DNA of 51,495 bases from an uncultured Alphaproteobacteria bacterium (GTDB taxonomy: Bacteria; Pseudomonadota; Alphaproteobacteria; RF32; CAG-239): the NCBI GenBank assembly GCA_944391315.1, contig CALXTD010000010.1, positions 1-51,495 of the forward strand. The letters are read 5' to 3'. The notes under the pieces were generated by a model. The model was not told the origin of the DNA. It did not search any database and was given only the letters and a program-made list of their open reading frames with translations. The position numbers and the translations under genes were made by a program. Below, piece after piece: positions 15,531-24,677 of this stretch; position 1 is the stretch's first letter; every line of letters begins with the position of its first letter.

Positions 15531-16457
15531 CTAGAGCAAATTCATGGAAAGATAGCGTTCAAAAGCATCAGGTAAAATAACCACAATATTTTTATGCTTA
15601 AAGGCCGAACGTTCTGCTAATTTAACCGCCGCACACAAAGCCGCACCGGCAGAAATCCCGATAGAAAGCCCCTCAAGCCGCGCTGTTAGTTTGAGCATTT
15701 CAACAGCTTCTTCATCGCTCACATCAAAAACCTCATCAACCAGCTCCGGATTATAAAACTTTGGTACAAAACCGGCACCGATTCCCAAAATTTTATGCGC
15801 TCCGGCTTGACCTCCGTTCAAAACCGGACTAGACAAGGGCTCTACCGCAGCCACAAACAAATCAGGATTACAACTTTTCAACGCCGAGGCAACACCTGCC
15901 AAGGTACCGGCTGTTCCGACCGCACTGACAATCGCATCAACATTTCCACCGGTTTGCTCCATAATTTCCATACTGGTGCCCAAACGATGAGCATTCGGAT
16001 TAGCCTCGTTTTCAAATTGCTTAAGCAAAATCACATTCGGATTTTTTTGAGCAAGAATAGCTGCTTTATTAATAGCGCCGGTCATTCCGTCTTCTTTCGG
16101 GGTCAAAATAACTTCTGCCCCAAACAGTTTCATCAGCCCAATTCTTTCAGCCGACATATTTTCAGGCATGGTAATAACCAGCTTATACCCTTTCGCCGCG
16201 CATAAAGCCGCCAAACCGATACCCATATTGCCGGAAGTCGCCTCAACAAAAACCGAATTTTCATTAACCCGACCGGATTTTTCCGCCTCTTCAATCATCT
16301 TAAGAGCCGCGCGGTCTTTTATCGAAAAAGCCGGATTATAAGCCTCGCATTTGGCTAAAACATTGGCTTTAAGATTAAAATGTTTTATCAGCCGATTCAT
16401 TTTCAACATCGGCGTATTACCAACCATTTCCGCCACGGAATTATAAATTTTACGCAT
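15531..16457 (-). CDS. cysK: Cysteine synthase-like PLP enzyme
   Basis: O-acetylserine sulfhydrylase family: PLP-dependent conversion of O-acetylserine and sulfide to cysteine. Length is 308 residues, typical for CysK. The PLP lysine is in NPAFSIKDR (about 38), with GNTP near the start, SPVLNGG, HKILGIGAGFVP and GISAGAALC. Two motifs deviate: the substrate loop TSGNTG reads TSGNMG, and the phosphate loop GTGGT reads GTAGT. The substrate might therefore differ (for example O-phosphoserine or cystathionine-type chemistry). The start at 16457 has AGAGGA 5 nt upstream and matches family length. No serine acetyltransferase is adjacent. Confidence 0.85.
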   Translation of the reverse strand: MRKIYNSVAEMVGNTPMLKMNRLIKHFNLKANVLAKCEAYNPAFSIKDRAALKMIEEAEKSGRVNENSVFVEATSGNMGIGLAALCAAKGYKLVITMPENMSAERIGLMKLFGAEVILTPKEDGMTGAINKAAILAQKNPNVILLKQFENEANPNAHRLGTSMEIMEQTGGNVDAIVSAVGTAGTLAGVASALKSCNPDLFVAAVEPLSSPVLNGGQAGAHKILGIGAGFVPKFYNPELVDEVFDVSDEEAVEMLKLTARLEGLSIGISAGAALCAAVKLAERSAFKHKNIVVILPDAFERYLSMNLL

Positions 16458-16552
16458 AGTTTCCTCTAATTTGTTCATAAAGCGCAAAATAAACTTCTTT
16501 TATCGTCGCTTTTTGTTATGATAAGAACACTATAAAGGAAAATACTAAATAA

Positions 16553-17131
16553 ATGATAAAATTCAAAGCAAAAATAGCATTAATCGCAACAGCTCTGCTC
16601 CTAAGCTCAGGCGCACAGGGAACAAGCCTTGACGAGATATATCGCGATGTTATTCGCTCAGATAACAGCGGCTACCTCCCGATATATGTAAAAAACCGCA
16701 ATGCGCCGCAGTTTTTGCTTGATGAAGAAAAACTCAAAGAAGCTCAAAATATTCCTCCGGTTGTGACCGAACCCCAAAAAAACATGGTAATAGACTTTGA
16801 GGATTACCGCCTAAAAAGAGAACAAGAAGAAACAGCCAAAACAGAACGCTGGCTTAAAGCAATTGAGGCAGTAAAAAAGAACAACGTCAAACCAATGGAT
16901 CTTCATGAAATTGAGACAAGAGAAGAAGCCTCTGACCCAACAGCCACAGAAATTTTAGCTTTTATGTATGCACGCGGCATCGGCGTTAAAATGAACCTCA
17001 TAAAAGCTTTTAAACTATATCGCAAAGCAGAACAACTCAATGTTCCCAATGCAAAAGACAATGCCATAAAAGTCTATAAGGTCATGACGCCTGATCAACG
17101 CGCCAAGCTCAATACTTCTTCAAACAATTAA
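16553..17131 (+). CDS. Periplasmic protein with a Sel1-like repeat
   Basis: A 192-residue protein with a signal peptide (MIKFKAKIALIATALLLSSGAQG, cleavage near 23). The mature part has a charged helical middle (about 75-120) and one Sel1/TPR-like repeat near the C-terminus: ATEILAFMYARGIGVKMNLIKAFKLYRKAEQLNVPNA (about 135-170). Sel1 repeats mediate protein-protein contacts. It is divergent from cysK and convergent with the NUDIX gene, which ends 3 nt after its stop. The function is unknown; a small envelope adaptor is the likely class. Confidence 0.75.
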   Translation: MIKFKAKIALIATALLLSSGAQGTSLDEIYRDVIRSDNSGYLPIYVKNRNAPQFLLDEEKLKEAQNIPPVVTEPQKNMVIDFEDYRLKREQEETAKTERWLKAIEAVKKNNVKPMDLHEIETREEASDPTATEILAFMYARGIGVKMNLIKAFKLYRKAEQLNVPNAKDNAIKVYKVMTPDQRAKLNTSSNN

Positions 17132-17134
17132 AAA

Positions 17135-17629
17135 TCACTCAGCCAAAGCTTTCAGTGCTATTTCGTGAATAAAATTAAGCTTTACCTGCCGCCGCAACAC
17201 ATCATCAATCGCCACCCATTCGGCAAATCCGTTCTCCGGCGTTTTCCACTTTTCCTGCGCCACATCAAAACGAAAAGATGAAACATCATAAAGCATAAAC
17301 TTTTGTTTATAAATATAAAAAGTCCCTTCCGGAGGTTCATCATCAGCAAAATAACGCACCACCTGTTCAAAAGCTTTTTCATAACGATCAAGCATAATTT
17401 CGAGCCCTGTTTCTTCATAAAGTTTTCTAAACAAACAGTCTCGAACATTTTCTTTTCTTCGACAACTTCCACCCGGAAATTCCGCAACATCATAATGAGG
17501 CGGATAAGTCAGCAAAAGACACCCGTCTTTTACCAACAAAGCAAAAAATCCTTCTTTTTCAGAGGGAATAGCCGCCTCACAATAATGTTCGCGCCCGTTA
17601 CGGTCGAAAAAAATCAAAGAATTATCCAT
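17135..17629 (-). CDS. NUDIX hydrolase domain protein
   Basis: NUDIX enzymes cleave nucleoside diphosphates linked to another moiety. The 164-residue protein has the fold's box at about residues 53-76: GGSCRRKENVRDCLFRKLYEETGL. Compared with G-x5-E-x7-REU-x-EE-x-GU the first Glu, the Arg and the terminal EE are kept, but the Glu of RE is Lys. Because the EE pair carries most metal ligands, activity may survive. It is translationally coupled to gmk: its ATG (17627-17629) overlaps the gmk stop. Substrate cannot be read from sequence. Confidence 0.85.
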   Translation of the reverse strand: MDNSLIFFDRNGREHYCEAAIPSEKEGFFALLVKDGCLLLTYPPHYDVAEFPGGSCRRKENVRDCLFRKLYEETGLEIMLDRYEKAFEQVVRYFADDEPPEGTFYIYKQKFMLYDVSSFRFDVAQEKWKTPENGFAEWVAIDDVLRRQVKLNFIHEIALKALAE

Positions 17630-18284
17630 TTTTTGCTTCTCTGCGCAAAGCTTCAACAAATTCTTTCAAACCAGTCTGACGCACACGCTTCATTCTCTCG
17701 CCCGAAATAATTTTTTGCACTTTTAAGACGGTTTCGTTCAAATTAACGTTCACAATAACATAGTCAAACTCGTCCCAATGGCTGACTTTATCATCAAACT
17801 GTGCCATTCTTTTAGCAATAACTTCGGCAGAATCTGTTCCACGCCCCACCAAACGCCGACGCAATTCCTCAACCGAAGGCGGCAAAATATAAATCGTGAC
17901 CACATCATCGGGGGCTTTTTTCTTCATCTGACGCGCACCGACCCAGTCCATATCAAACAACACATCTTCCCCGACATTAATAAAGCTGTCCACTTCACGG
18001 CGAAGCGTTCCATAACGATGGCCGTATTGAGAATCAACATGCTCATAAAAAGCATCTTCGGCAATCAGCTTGTCATATTCCTCATCACTTAAGAAATAAT
18101 AATCAACACCATCGACCTCACCTTCACGTTTTGCGCGTGTTGTAGCAGAAACCGAAAATTTAATATGCGGGTCTTGTGCCAAAACTTCTTTGCAAACAGC
18201 ACCTTTGCCGGCACCGGAAGGCCCTTCAATAATAAACATCGCACCGCGGCGAACTTTTTTAAGATAATCAATAACATCAGCCAT
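17622..18284 (-). CDS. gmk: Guanylate kinase
   Basis: Phosphorylates GMP to GDP with ATP. The 220-residue protein has the P-loop EGPSGAGKGAV near residue 20, the GMP-binding SATTRAKREGEVDGVDYYF, YGHRYGT, DMDWVGARQMKKKAPDDVVTIYILPPS and the lid Arg cluster LRRRLVGRGTD. A C-terminal extension of about 15 residues (RMKRVRQTGLKEF) is somewhat longer than usual. It starts 5 nt after the yicC stop, whose GGAG serves as its Shine-Dalgarno, and overlaps the NUDIX gene. The yicC-gmk pair is a common bacterial order. Confidence 0.96.
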   Translation of the reverse strand: MADVIDYLKKVRRGAMFIIEGPSGAGKGAVCKEVLAQDPHIKFSVSATTRAKREGEVDGVDYYFLSDEEYDKLIAEDAFYEHVDSQYGHRYGTLRREVDSFINVGEDVLFDMDWVGARQMKKKAPDDVVTIYILPPSVEELRRRLVGRGTDSAEVIAKRMAQFDDKVSHWDEFDYVIVNVNLNETVLKVQKIISGERMKRVRQTGLKEFVEALRREAKNG

Positions 18285-18289
18285 AGTCT

Positions 18290-19195
18290 TTACTCCATAT
18301 TTTGCACTTGTTCGCGCAGTTGTTCAATCAAAGCCTTAAGCTCCATACCAAAATTTGTAAGCGTTATATCCATTGACTTTGAGCAAGTAGTGTTTGCCTC
18401 ACGATTAAGCTCCTGACAAAGAAAATCAAGCCGTCTTCCTGCCGGTTGCGATGATTCCAACAACTCGGCAAAAGTCTTCATATGCGCTTTAAGGCGGTCA
18501 ATTTCTTCTCTTATATCAGCACGCGTAACATAAAGAACAATTTCTTGAGCCAATCGCTCTTCTGACACAGCCGGCAAGTCACCGCTAAGCTCAACCACAC
18601 GACTTTGCAACCCTTCCTTAATTTTCTGAGGCAGCTTTTCAAACAAAACCTCTATCTGCCCAACAATTTTATTAATCTTTGCGCCGATTTCGAGCAACGC
18701 CCCCTTAATTTTTTCACCTTCGGCAAAGCGTGCTTCTTTAAGCTTTTCACAAGCTTTCACAAAACTGTCTTTAAGAGCTTTCTTCAATTCTTCTATCTGA
18801 TTGTCATCAAGACGTTTGTCTGCAAAATCAATCACCTGTGGCAAAGCCAAAAGTTCGCCCAAAGACGGCGCCCGAAACTTATCGCCATATTTAGTCGCTA
18901 CTTCATTAGCCGCTTCTGCCAGCTGATTAAGCAAATCAACATTCACCTGCGGCTGTTTCTCCAAAAGCTGAGAATTCAGCTCTAAAAAAACACTGACGCT
19001 TCCGCGAGAAAAATACCCCGCCGCAATTTCTTTAAGCTCCAAAGACAAACTATCCAAAAAGGCCGGCAACTTAAACTTAATATCCAAATTTTTACCATTC
19101 ACGCTTTTTATTTCAAAAGCCCAGTCATATTTAAGATTTGCAATATCAGCCTTTCCCTCAACACGGGCAAAACCCGTCATACTAGCAATGTGCAA
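18290..19195 (-). CDS. yicC: YicC/YloC family endoribonuclease
   Basis: YicC-like proteins are Mg-dependent endoribonucleases implicated in small-RNA turnover. The 301-residue protein begins HIASMTGFARVEG, has the conserved SVNGKNLDIKFKLP and RGSVSVFLELN in the N-terminal domain, and the C-terminal DUF1732 block with SQPAGRRLDFLCQELNREANT and a closing ALIEQLREQVQNME. The start is a TTG at 19195: AGGAG lies 7 nt before it, while the first ATG (19180) is 22 nt from it and would remove the residues before SMTGFAR. It is upstream of gmk in one operon. Confidence 0.92.
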   Translation of the reverse strand: MHIASMTGFARVEGKADIANLKYDWAFEIKSVNGKNLDIKFKLPAFLDSLSLELKEIAAGYFSRGSVSVFLELNSQLLEKQPQVNVDLLNQLAEAANEVATKYGDKFRAPSLGELLALPQVIDFADKRLDDNQIEELKKALKDSFVKACEKLKEARFAEGEKIKGALLEIGAKINKIVGQIEVLFEKLPQKIKEGLQSRVVELSGDLPAVSEERLAQEIVLYVTRADIREEIDRLKAHMKTFAELLESSQPAGRRLDFLCQELNREANTTCSKSMDITLTNFGMELKALIEQLREQVQNME

Positions 19196-19273
19196 AACCG
19201 CTCTCCTAAGATTTTATTTTTCAGAATTATAGATTAAACTGAATAAAAAATATTTCAATAAGGAATTTCAAAA

Positions 19274-20053
19274 ATGAATGACACATCAAGACAAGACAAT
19301 ATCCTCATCACCGGCGCCAGCAGCGGCATTGGCGAGGCTTTAGCAATATATTATGCCAAAACCAGTGCTAAAAATCTTTATATTTGCGGCCGCAATAAAG
19401 AAAGATTGGAAGAAGTCGCCCGCAAATGCAAAGAACTCGGTGCCGAGATCGAAAGCAAAATTCTTGATGTAACAAACAAAGAAGAAATGAAAAACTGGAT
19501 TGAAAGCAGTAACCAGAAATCGCCGTTAAATATTGTTATAGCCAATGCCGGCGTCGGCACGGTCAACGAAACACCGGATTCGATATACAATACTTTTAAC
19601 ATAAATTTGTTTGGCGTCTTAAATACGGTTCTGCCAACTGTTGAAATCTATCGTCAAAATCCGCTGACTTCGGCTTCTCGTCGCCCGACCATTGTGTTGC
19701 TCAGCTCTATTGCCGGTTATCATGGCTTGGCCACCTGCCCGTCATACAGCGCCAGCAAAGCCGCTGTTAAGGCTTATGGCGAAGCTCTGAGAGTCAAGCT
19801 CAAACCCGAAGGTATTAATGTCAATGTCGTCTGCCCCGGATTCGTCCGCTCACGCATTACCGACCAAAACACCTGCCCCATGCCGTTTTTCATGGAAGCA
19901 CCGGAAGCTGCCAAAGCCATCGCCGAAGGCATCAAACAAGATAAAGCAATTATCTCTTTCCCGTTTCCGTTGCGTTTTGCCGCATGGTTTGGTTCGATTC
20001 TGCCAAACTGCATCAGTGACTTTATCTACCGCAAATTGCCTTATAAGGCTTAA
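19274..20053 (+). CDS. Short-chain dehydrogenase/reductase
   Basis: Classical SDR fold of 259 residues, NAD(P)-dependent oxidoreductase of unknown substrate. Seen: the cofactor loop TGASSGIGEA (about 13-22), the Arg of CGRNKERLEE (suggesting NADP), DVTN, NAG (about 90-92), the SS pair before AGYHG with catalytic Tyr and Lys in YSASK (about 157-161), and PGFV after it. The C-terminus has a short hydrophobic segment (PFPLRFAAWFGSILP) that may touch the membrane. AAGGAA precedes the ATG. It is convergent with the AmpG-like gene, overlapping it by 4 nt. Confidence 0.88.
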   Translation: MNDTSRQDNILITGASSGIGEALAIYYAKTSAKNLYICGRNKERLEEVARKCKELGAEIESKILDVTNKEEMKNWIESSNQKSPLNIVIANAGVGTVNETPDSIYNTFNINLFGVLNTVLPTVEIYRQNPLTSASRRPTIVLLSSIAGYHGLATCPSYSASKAAVKAYGEALRVKLKPEGINVNVVCPGFVRSRITDQNTCPMPFFMEAPEAAKAIAEGIKQDKAIISFPFPLRFAAWFGSILPNCISDFIYRKLPYKA

Positions 20054-21342
20054 GACTTATCAGGATTTTTGACCGCGCGTTTTTGCAAAAGATAAAGCAC
20101 AAACAACCCCGGAATAACCATCAATGAGGTAATGGAGAAAAACATCGGCCAACCGACCAATTCGACCATTTTTCCGGAAGTTGCCGCCACCGCATCACGT
20201 GCCAAACTCATTAGAGAAGACAACAACGCATATTGCGTTGCGGTATAAGCCACGCTGCATAAAGACGAAAGATACGCGACAAAAGCGGCCATGCTCATAC
20301 CACCGGAAATATTATCAAGAGTGATACAACCGACCAACATCCAAATATTATGCCCTGCATAAGCCTGCGCCACAAAAACCAGCGTCGTCACCCCTTGCAA
20401 AATTCCGCAAATCCACAAAGAGCGAAACAATCCGCACCGACTAACCACAATACCGCCGATAATTCCGCCCAAAATTGTCGCGCCCATACCAAAAAACTTT
20501 GACACCGAGGCAATCTCAATCATCGAAAATCCCATGGCTTTGTAAAACACATTGGCCATCGGCCCCATATAGGCATCACTCATTTTATAAAGAAAAACAA
20601 AGAGCAAAATAAGCTTCCAGTCTGACCGCTTCATAAAATCGGCAAAAGGCGCGATAACCGCCTTTTGCATAAAAGCGATAAAGCGTTCTCTCCGCGATCC
20701 GATAACCTTAATCTCATGAAATTCGACGTCTTTGCATGGTTCTTTAGCCAGCAATATCGTAAAGATTCCAACCAACGCACCACCGGCCATAATTAAATAA
20801 ACCTCTTGCCAAGATAAAAACGAAGCCAGCCATAAAGCCACCGCACCGGAAAACAACATTCCCAAACGATAGCCCAGAACAAAGATTGCCGCAGCCGCTC
20901 CTTGCTCTTCGTCATCAAAAGATTCGATTCGAAAAGCGTCAAGCACCACATCTTGCGAAGCCGACGCCAGAACCACCACCACCGCTACTGTTGCCAAAAG
21001 CAACGGATTTTCGGCAGGATTAATCAACGCCATAAGGACTAAAGAAACCAGCAAAACAATCTGCGTCAGCAAAGCCCAACTTCGCCGCCGCCCCATACGC
21101 CCCAAAACCGGAAGACGCAAGCGGTCAATCAACGGCGCCCAAAGCCATTTAAAACTGTATGGCGTTTTAACTAAAGAAAACACCCCGATAAGCGCATAAG
21201 ACACCTCGGCTGCATCAAGCCATAAGCTAAGCGTTCCGCCCACCAACATAAGGGGAAGCCCGCTTGAAAAACCAAGCCCGATCATAACCGCCATCCGACG
21301 GTCAGCATAAATTTGAAGCGCACGAAGCCATCTGTTTAACAT
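20050..21342 (-). CDS. ampG: AmpG-like MFS permease
   Basis: AmpG imports GlcNAc-anhydroMurNAc peptides for cell-wall recycling. The 430-residue membrane protein has about 12 hydrophobic segments. The family pattern is clear at the start: GLGFSSGLPLMLVGGTLSLWL, PYSFKWLWAPLIDRL, GRRRSWALLTQ and SQDVVLDAFRIE. AmpG paralogues with other cargo exist, so muropeptide transport is probable rather than shown. No recycling enzymes such as nagZ or ampD are in the window. It stands alone, convergent with the SDR. Confidence 0.85.
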   Translation of the reverse strand: MLNRWLRALQIYADRRMAVMIGLGFSSGLPLMLVGGTLSLWLDAAEVSYALIGVFSLVKTPYSFKWLWAPLIDRLRLPVLGRMGRRRSWALLTQIVLLVSLVLMALINPAENPLLLATVAVVVVLASASQDVVLDAFRIESFDDEEQGAAAAIFVLGYRLGMLFSGAVALWLASFLSWQEVYLIMAGGALVGIFTILLAKEPCKDVEFHEIKVIGSRRERFIAFMQKAVIAPFADFMKRSDWKLILLFVFLYKMSDAYMGPMANVFYKAMGFSMIEIASVSKFFGMGATILGGIIGGIVVSRCGLFRSLWICGILQGVTTLVFVAQAYAGHNIWMLVGCITLDNISGGMSMAAFVAYLSSLCSVAYTATQYALLSSLMSLARDAVAATSGKMVELVGWPMFFSITSLMVIPGLFVLYLLQKRAVKNPDKS

Positions 21343-21414
21343 AACATTTCCTCTAAAATTGGCTTTCAGCTTAGCCCAACAAGCTTAAAAAAGACTAAAG
21401 AAGACAAGACAAGC

Positions 21415-21443
21415 CTTGCATTTTTCGCCCCGACATCCTAAAT
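21415..21443 (+). promoter_or_regulatory. Candidate heat-shock (RpoH-type) promoter of hslVU
   Basis: CTTG (21415-21418), 18 nt, CCTAAAT (21437-21443). This resembles the alphaproteobacterial RpoH pattern CTTG-N17/18-CYTATNT with one mismatch. A similar CTTG-N18-ACTAAGT lies before grpE (35486-35514). Confidence 0.4.
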
Positions 21444-21480
21444 AAAAACAAAAGAACCAAAAAATAACGAAAGGAAAAGC

Positions 21481-22011
21481 ATGACAACCATACTCTGCGT
21501 CCGCAAAAACGGCACGGTAGCCATGGCCGGAGACGGACAAGCCACGTTAGGAGAATCAACCATATTCAAATCAACTTCGGTAAAAGTCAGACGCATCGGC
21601 AACGGCAGCATCATTGCCGGATTCGCCGGCGCCGCCGCAGATGGTATTACCTTAATCGAGCGGCTGGAAGAAAAGCTTGAACAAAACGCTTATCAGTTAA
21701 AACGCGCCGCTGTATCTTTGGCAAAAGATTGGCGCATGGACAAGTATTTAAGACAGCTCCAAGCCGTGATGATTGTTGCCGACAAAGACATTTCACTGGT
21801 CATTTCCGGCACCGGAGAAGTCATGGAACCTGACGACGGCATCATCGGCATCGGCTCCGGCGGAAATTATGCCATGGCCGCCGCCAAGGCCTTAGCGGAA
21901 GTCAATGACTTCAGCGCCGAAGAAATCGCAAAAAAAGCCTTAAAAATAGCCGGCGACATTGATGTTTATACCAATCACAACGTAATCATAGAAAAAATAG
22001 AGAGCAAATAA
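21481..22011 (+). CDS. hslV: ATP-dependent protease subunit HslV
   Basis: HslV is the proteasome-like peptidase of the HslUV complex. The 176-residue protein starts [11 protein letters not shown]: the second-position Thr becomes the catalytic N-terminal nucleophile once Met is removed. Family blocks are [62 protein letters not shown] and [18 protein letters not shown] precedes the start. hslU starts 1 nt after its stop. A possible heat-shock promoter lies about 40 nt upstream. Confidence 0.97.
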   Translation: MTTILCVRKNGTVAMAGDGQATLGESTIFKSTSVKVRRIGNGSIIAGFAGAAADGITLIERLEEKLEQNAYQLKRAAVSLAKDWRMDKYLRQLQAVMIVADKDISLVISGTGEVMEPDDGIIGIGSGGNYAMAAAKALAEVNDFSAEEIAKKALKIAGDIDVYTNHNVIIEKIESK

Positions 22012-22012
22012 G

Positions 22013-23326
22013 ATGACCGCAAATTTCAGCCCGAGAGAGATTGTCTCGGAACTCGACCGCTTTATTGTCGGCCAAGAAGAAGCCAAAAAAGCCGTAGCCA
22101 TAGCCTTAAGAAACCGCTGGCGTCGTATGCAACTGCCGGAACAATTAAAAGAAGAAATTGTCCTGAAAAACATTTTGATGGTCGGCCCAACCGGTGTCGG
22201 TAAAACCGAAATTTCACGCCGCTTGGCCAAATTGGTAAAAGCCCCGTTTGTAAAAGTTGAGGCCACTAAATTTACCGAAATAGGCTACGTCGGCCGCGAT
22301 GTTGAATCTATCATTCGCGACTTGGTTGAAACCGCCATAAATACCACCAAGCTTGAACAACGCAAATCCGTTCGGGTTAAGGCGGAGGCCGCCGCCGAGG
22401 AACGCCTGTTAAAAGCCTTGGTCGGTAAAGATTCGGGCGAAGAAACCCGCCAAAAATTCAGAGAAATGCTGCGCTCCGGTTCTTTGGATAATAACGAGAT
22501 TGAGATTGATATTATCGACAACGGCAATGCCAGCATGCCAACAATCGACATCCCCGGAATGCCCGGCGCCCAAATGGGCATGATAAGCTTGGGCGATTTA
22601 CTGGGCAAACCTTTTGGTGACAAATACAAAACCCGCAAACTCAAAGTCGCAGACGCCCGCAAAATCATCATTGATGAAGAAAGCGACAAACTTTTGGATA
22701 ACGACAACATCACCGTCCAAGCTATTAAATCGGTTGAAAACGACGGCATTGTCTTCATTGATGAAATTGATAAAATCTGCGCCAAAGACGAGCGCCGCGG
22801 TGGCGATGTCTCCAGAGAAGGCGTCCAGCGCGACCTCTTGCCTTTAATTGAAGGTACGATTGTCAATACAAAATACGGTGCAGTCAAAACCGACCATATT
22901 TTGTTCATTTGCTCGGGTGCTTTTCACTTGTCCAAACCGTCAGATTTACTGCCGGAATTACAAGGCCGCCTACCGATTCGCGTTGAATTAAAGGCCTTGA
23001 GCAAAGAAGACTTCATCAAAATCTTGAAGGAGCCGGAGGCTAACCTGACCGAGCAATATATCGCTCTTTTGGGAACAGAAAACTTCACCCTCAAATTTGA
23101 TGACGAAGCAATTGAAAAAATTGCCGACATAGCGGTTGCGATTAACGAAAATGTTGAAAACATCGGCGCCCGCCGCCTGCACACGGTTTTAGAGATTTTG
23201 CTTGAAGACATCAGTTTCAACGCCTCGGACCGCAGCGGCCAAACCGAAACCATAACCGCTCAAATGGTTGAAGACAAACTTCAAAAATTCACCAAAGCAA
23301 CCGACCTTTCAAAATTCATTTTATAA
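22013..23326 (+). CDS. hslU: ATP-dependent protease ATPase subunit HslU
   Basis: AAA+ unfoldase that feeds substrates to HslV. The 437-residue protein has [34 protein letters not shown] at the start, Walker [10 protein letters not shown] (about 62-70), the pore motif [12 protein letters not shown], the long I-domain (about 110-240), Walker [12 protein letters not shown], the sensor segment [10 protein letters not shown], sensor 2 [12 protein letters not shown] and a C-terminal tail ending SKFIL, which inserts into HslV. It is directly downstream of hslV. Confidence 0.98.
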   Translation: MTANFSPREIVSELDRFIVGQEEAKKAVAIALRNRWRRMQLPEQLKEEIVLKNILMVGPTGVGKTEISRRLAKLVKAPFVKVEATKFTEIGYVGRDVESIIRDLVETAINTTKLEQRKSVRVKAEAAAEERLLKALVGKDSGEETRQKFREMLRSGSLDNNEIEIDIIDNGNASMPTIDIPGMPGAQMGMISLGDLLGKPFGDKYKTRKLKVADARKIIIDEESDKLLDNDNITVQAIKSVENDGIVFIDEIDKICAKDERRGGDVSREGVQRDLLPLIEGTIVNTKYGAVKTDHILFICSGAFHLSKPSDLLPELQGRLPIRVELKALSKEDFIKILKEPEANLTEQYIALLGTENFTLKFDDEAIEKIADIAVAINENVENIGARRLHTVLEILLEDISFNASDRSGQTETITAQMVEDKLQKFTKATDLSKFIL

Positions 23327-23340
23327 GGCGAGTGCAAAAG

Positions 23341-24435
23341 ATGAACCGTCGCAATTTCGGCATTTACATTCATTGGCCCTTTTGCCGCAGTAAATGCCCT
23401 TATTGCGACTTTTTTTCACAAGTCAAAAAAGACATTCCACAAGAAAAGATCATCGAAGACTATATCCAAGAGCTTGACTTTTACCATGACTTAACTTCAA
23501 CAGAACAAGTCAGCAGCATTTTTTTCGGCGGTGGCACACCGTCGCTAATCAAGCCCCAACTGATTGCGCGCTTAATTGAAGAAATCGAAAAAAAATGGAG
23601 CTTACGAGCAGATATCGAAATCTCACTTGAAGCCAACCCCAACACCGACAGTCCGACATTATTTTCCGACTTAAAATCAGCCGGAATCAATCGCTTGTCA
23701 CTTGGCGTTCAAGCCCTAAACGATAAGGATTTGAAGTTTTTAGGCCGCACACACAATGCCGCCCAAGCCCAAACCGCCATCGAGAAAGTTCTTAAAACTT
23801 TTAACAATCACTCCATGGACTTAATTTACGCCCGCCCCGAGCAAAAACTAGATGCTTGGCAACAAGAACTATCGCAAGCCATCGGATTCGGTTTTAAGCA
23901 CTTATCACTGTATCAATTAACGATTGAAGAAGGCACCAACTTTGCCAAACGCGGTATTAAGGCTTTGGAAGAAAACACCGCTGCCAAAATGTACGATGTC
24001 ACCACCGATTTTTTAGCTGAGCACGGCTACCCGCGTTACGAAGTTTCAAACTTTGCCACACCACAATACCAGTGCCGCCACAATTTGCTTTATTGGCAAG
24101 GAGATAACTACCTCGGCATCGGACAAGGCGCACACGGCCGAATAAAAACCACAGAAAACAAAATTTACGCCACGACCTACCGCTGCCAACTTGAAGAACT
24201 ATCACCGGAAGAACGTGCCGAAGAATTATTGCTAATGGGCCTCCGCCTTGATAAGGGAATCAACAAGAAAAACTTTAAAGAACTTTGCGGAAAAGACTTT
24301 TCAAATATAACCGATTCGCAAAAAATCACAGAGCTCGAAAAACTTGGTTTCATACAAGACAATCAAAACACCGTCCGCCTAACAAAAAAAGGCTTTCCGC
24401 TCATGAATCACATTTTGTCTGAGATAGTAATTTAA
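23341..24435 (+). CDS. hemW: Radical SAM heme chaperone HemW
   Basis: HemW is a radical SAM protein that binds heme and resembles coproporphyrinogen dehydrogenase HemN. The 364-residue protein has YIHWPFCRSKCPYCDF with the CxxxCxxC cluster motif; the preceding HWPF is typical of HemW, and the extra Cys of HemN (CxxxCxxCxC) is absent, Phe taking its place. FFGGGTPSL, EANPNT, GINRLSLGVQ and YEVSNFATPQYQCRHNLLYW also fit. The ATG at 23341 is preferred over a GTG at 23332, with AAGGCGAG 8 nt upstream. It follows hslU by 14 nt. In many alphaproteobacteria hemW follows rph-rdgB; those genes are 8 kb away here. Confidence 0.93.
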   Translation: MNRRNFGIYIHWPFCRSKCPYCDFFSQVKKDIPQEKIIEDYIQELDFYHDLTSTEQVSSIFFGGGTPSLIKPQLIARLIEEIEKKWSLRADIEISLEANPNTDSPTLFSDLKSAGINRLSLGVQALNDKDLKFLGRTHNAAQAQTAIEKVLKTFNNHSMDLIYARPEQKLDAWQQELSQAIGFGFKHLSLYQLTIEEGTNFAKRGIKALEENTAAKMYDVTTDFLAEHGYPRYEVSNFATPQYQCRHNLLYWQGDNYLGIGQGAHGRIKTTENKIYATTYRCQLEELSPEERAEELLLMGLRLDKGINKKNFKELCGKDFSNITDSQKITELEKLGFIQDNQNTVRLTKKGFPLMNHILSEIVI

Positions 24436-24677
24436 CTTTCCTGATTAAAATATGCAACCGCATCAATAATCTTAGTCAAATCAAACGGCGAAATTTTTTC
24501 TTTTCCCTCAAGAAGCGCATCAAGCCGAGCCGGTTCAATACCGGATTTTTTTGAAATTTCTTCTTTTGACAAAGAGGAAGCCTCAACCAATCGGCTAACT
24601 TTAGCTAGCATCTGCGCTTGCAAAGTTGCAAGCACAAAATCATCATCAGAAAAAACACAGGAAACCAAATCAGTCAT
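24432..24677 (-). CDS. Small helix-turn-helix protein
   Basis: An 81-residue protein. Residues 30-75 (LVEASSLSKEEISKKSGIEPARLDALLEGKEKISPFDLTKIIDAV) have the spacing of an XRE/Cro helix-turn-helix: helix, SKEEISKKSG as positioning helix, IEPARLDALLEG as recognition helix. It lacks an effector domain. The start at 24677 has GGAGG 7 nt upstream. It is convergent with hemW, overlapping by 4 nt, and preceded by a leader with inverted repeats (24690-24830). A DNA-binding regulator is plausible; targets are unknown. Confidence 0.7.
   Translation of the reverse strand: MTDLVSCVFSDDDFVLATLQAQMLAKVSRLVEASSLSKEEISKKSGIEPARLDALLEGKEKISPFDLTKIIDAVAYFNQES

Noticed and set aside
22285-22908. 207-codon minus-strand ORF antisense to hslU
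   Set aside because: Ser/Leu-rich shadow frame of a highly conserved gene.
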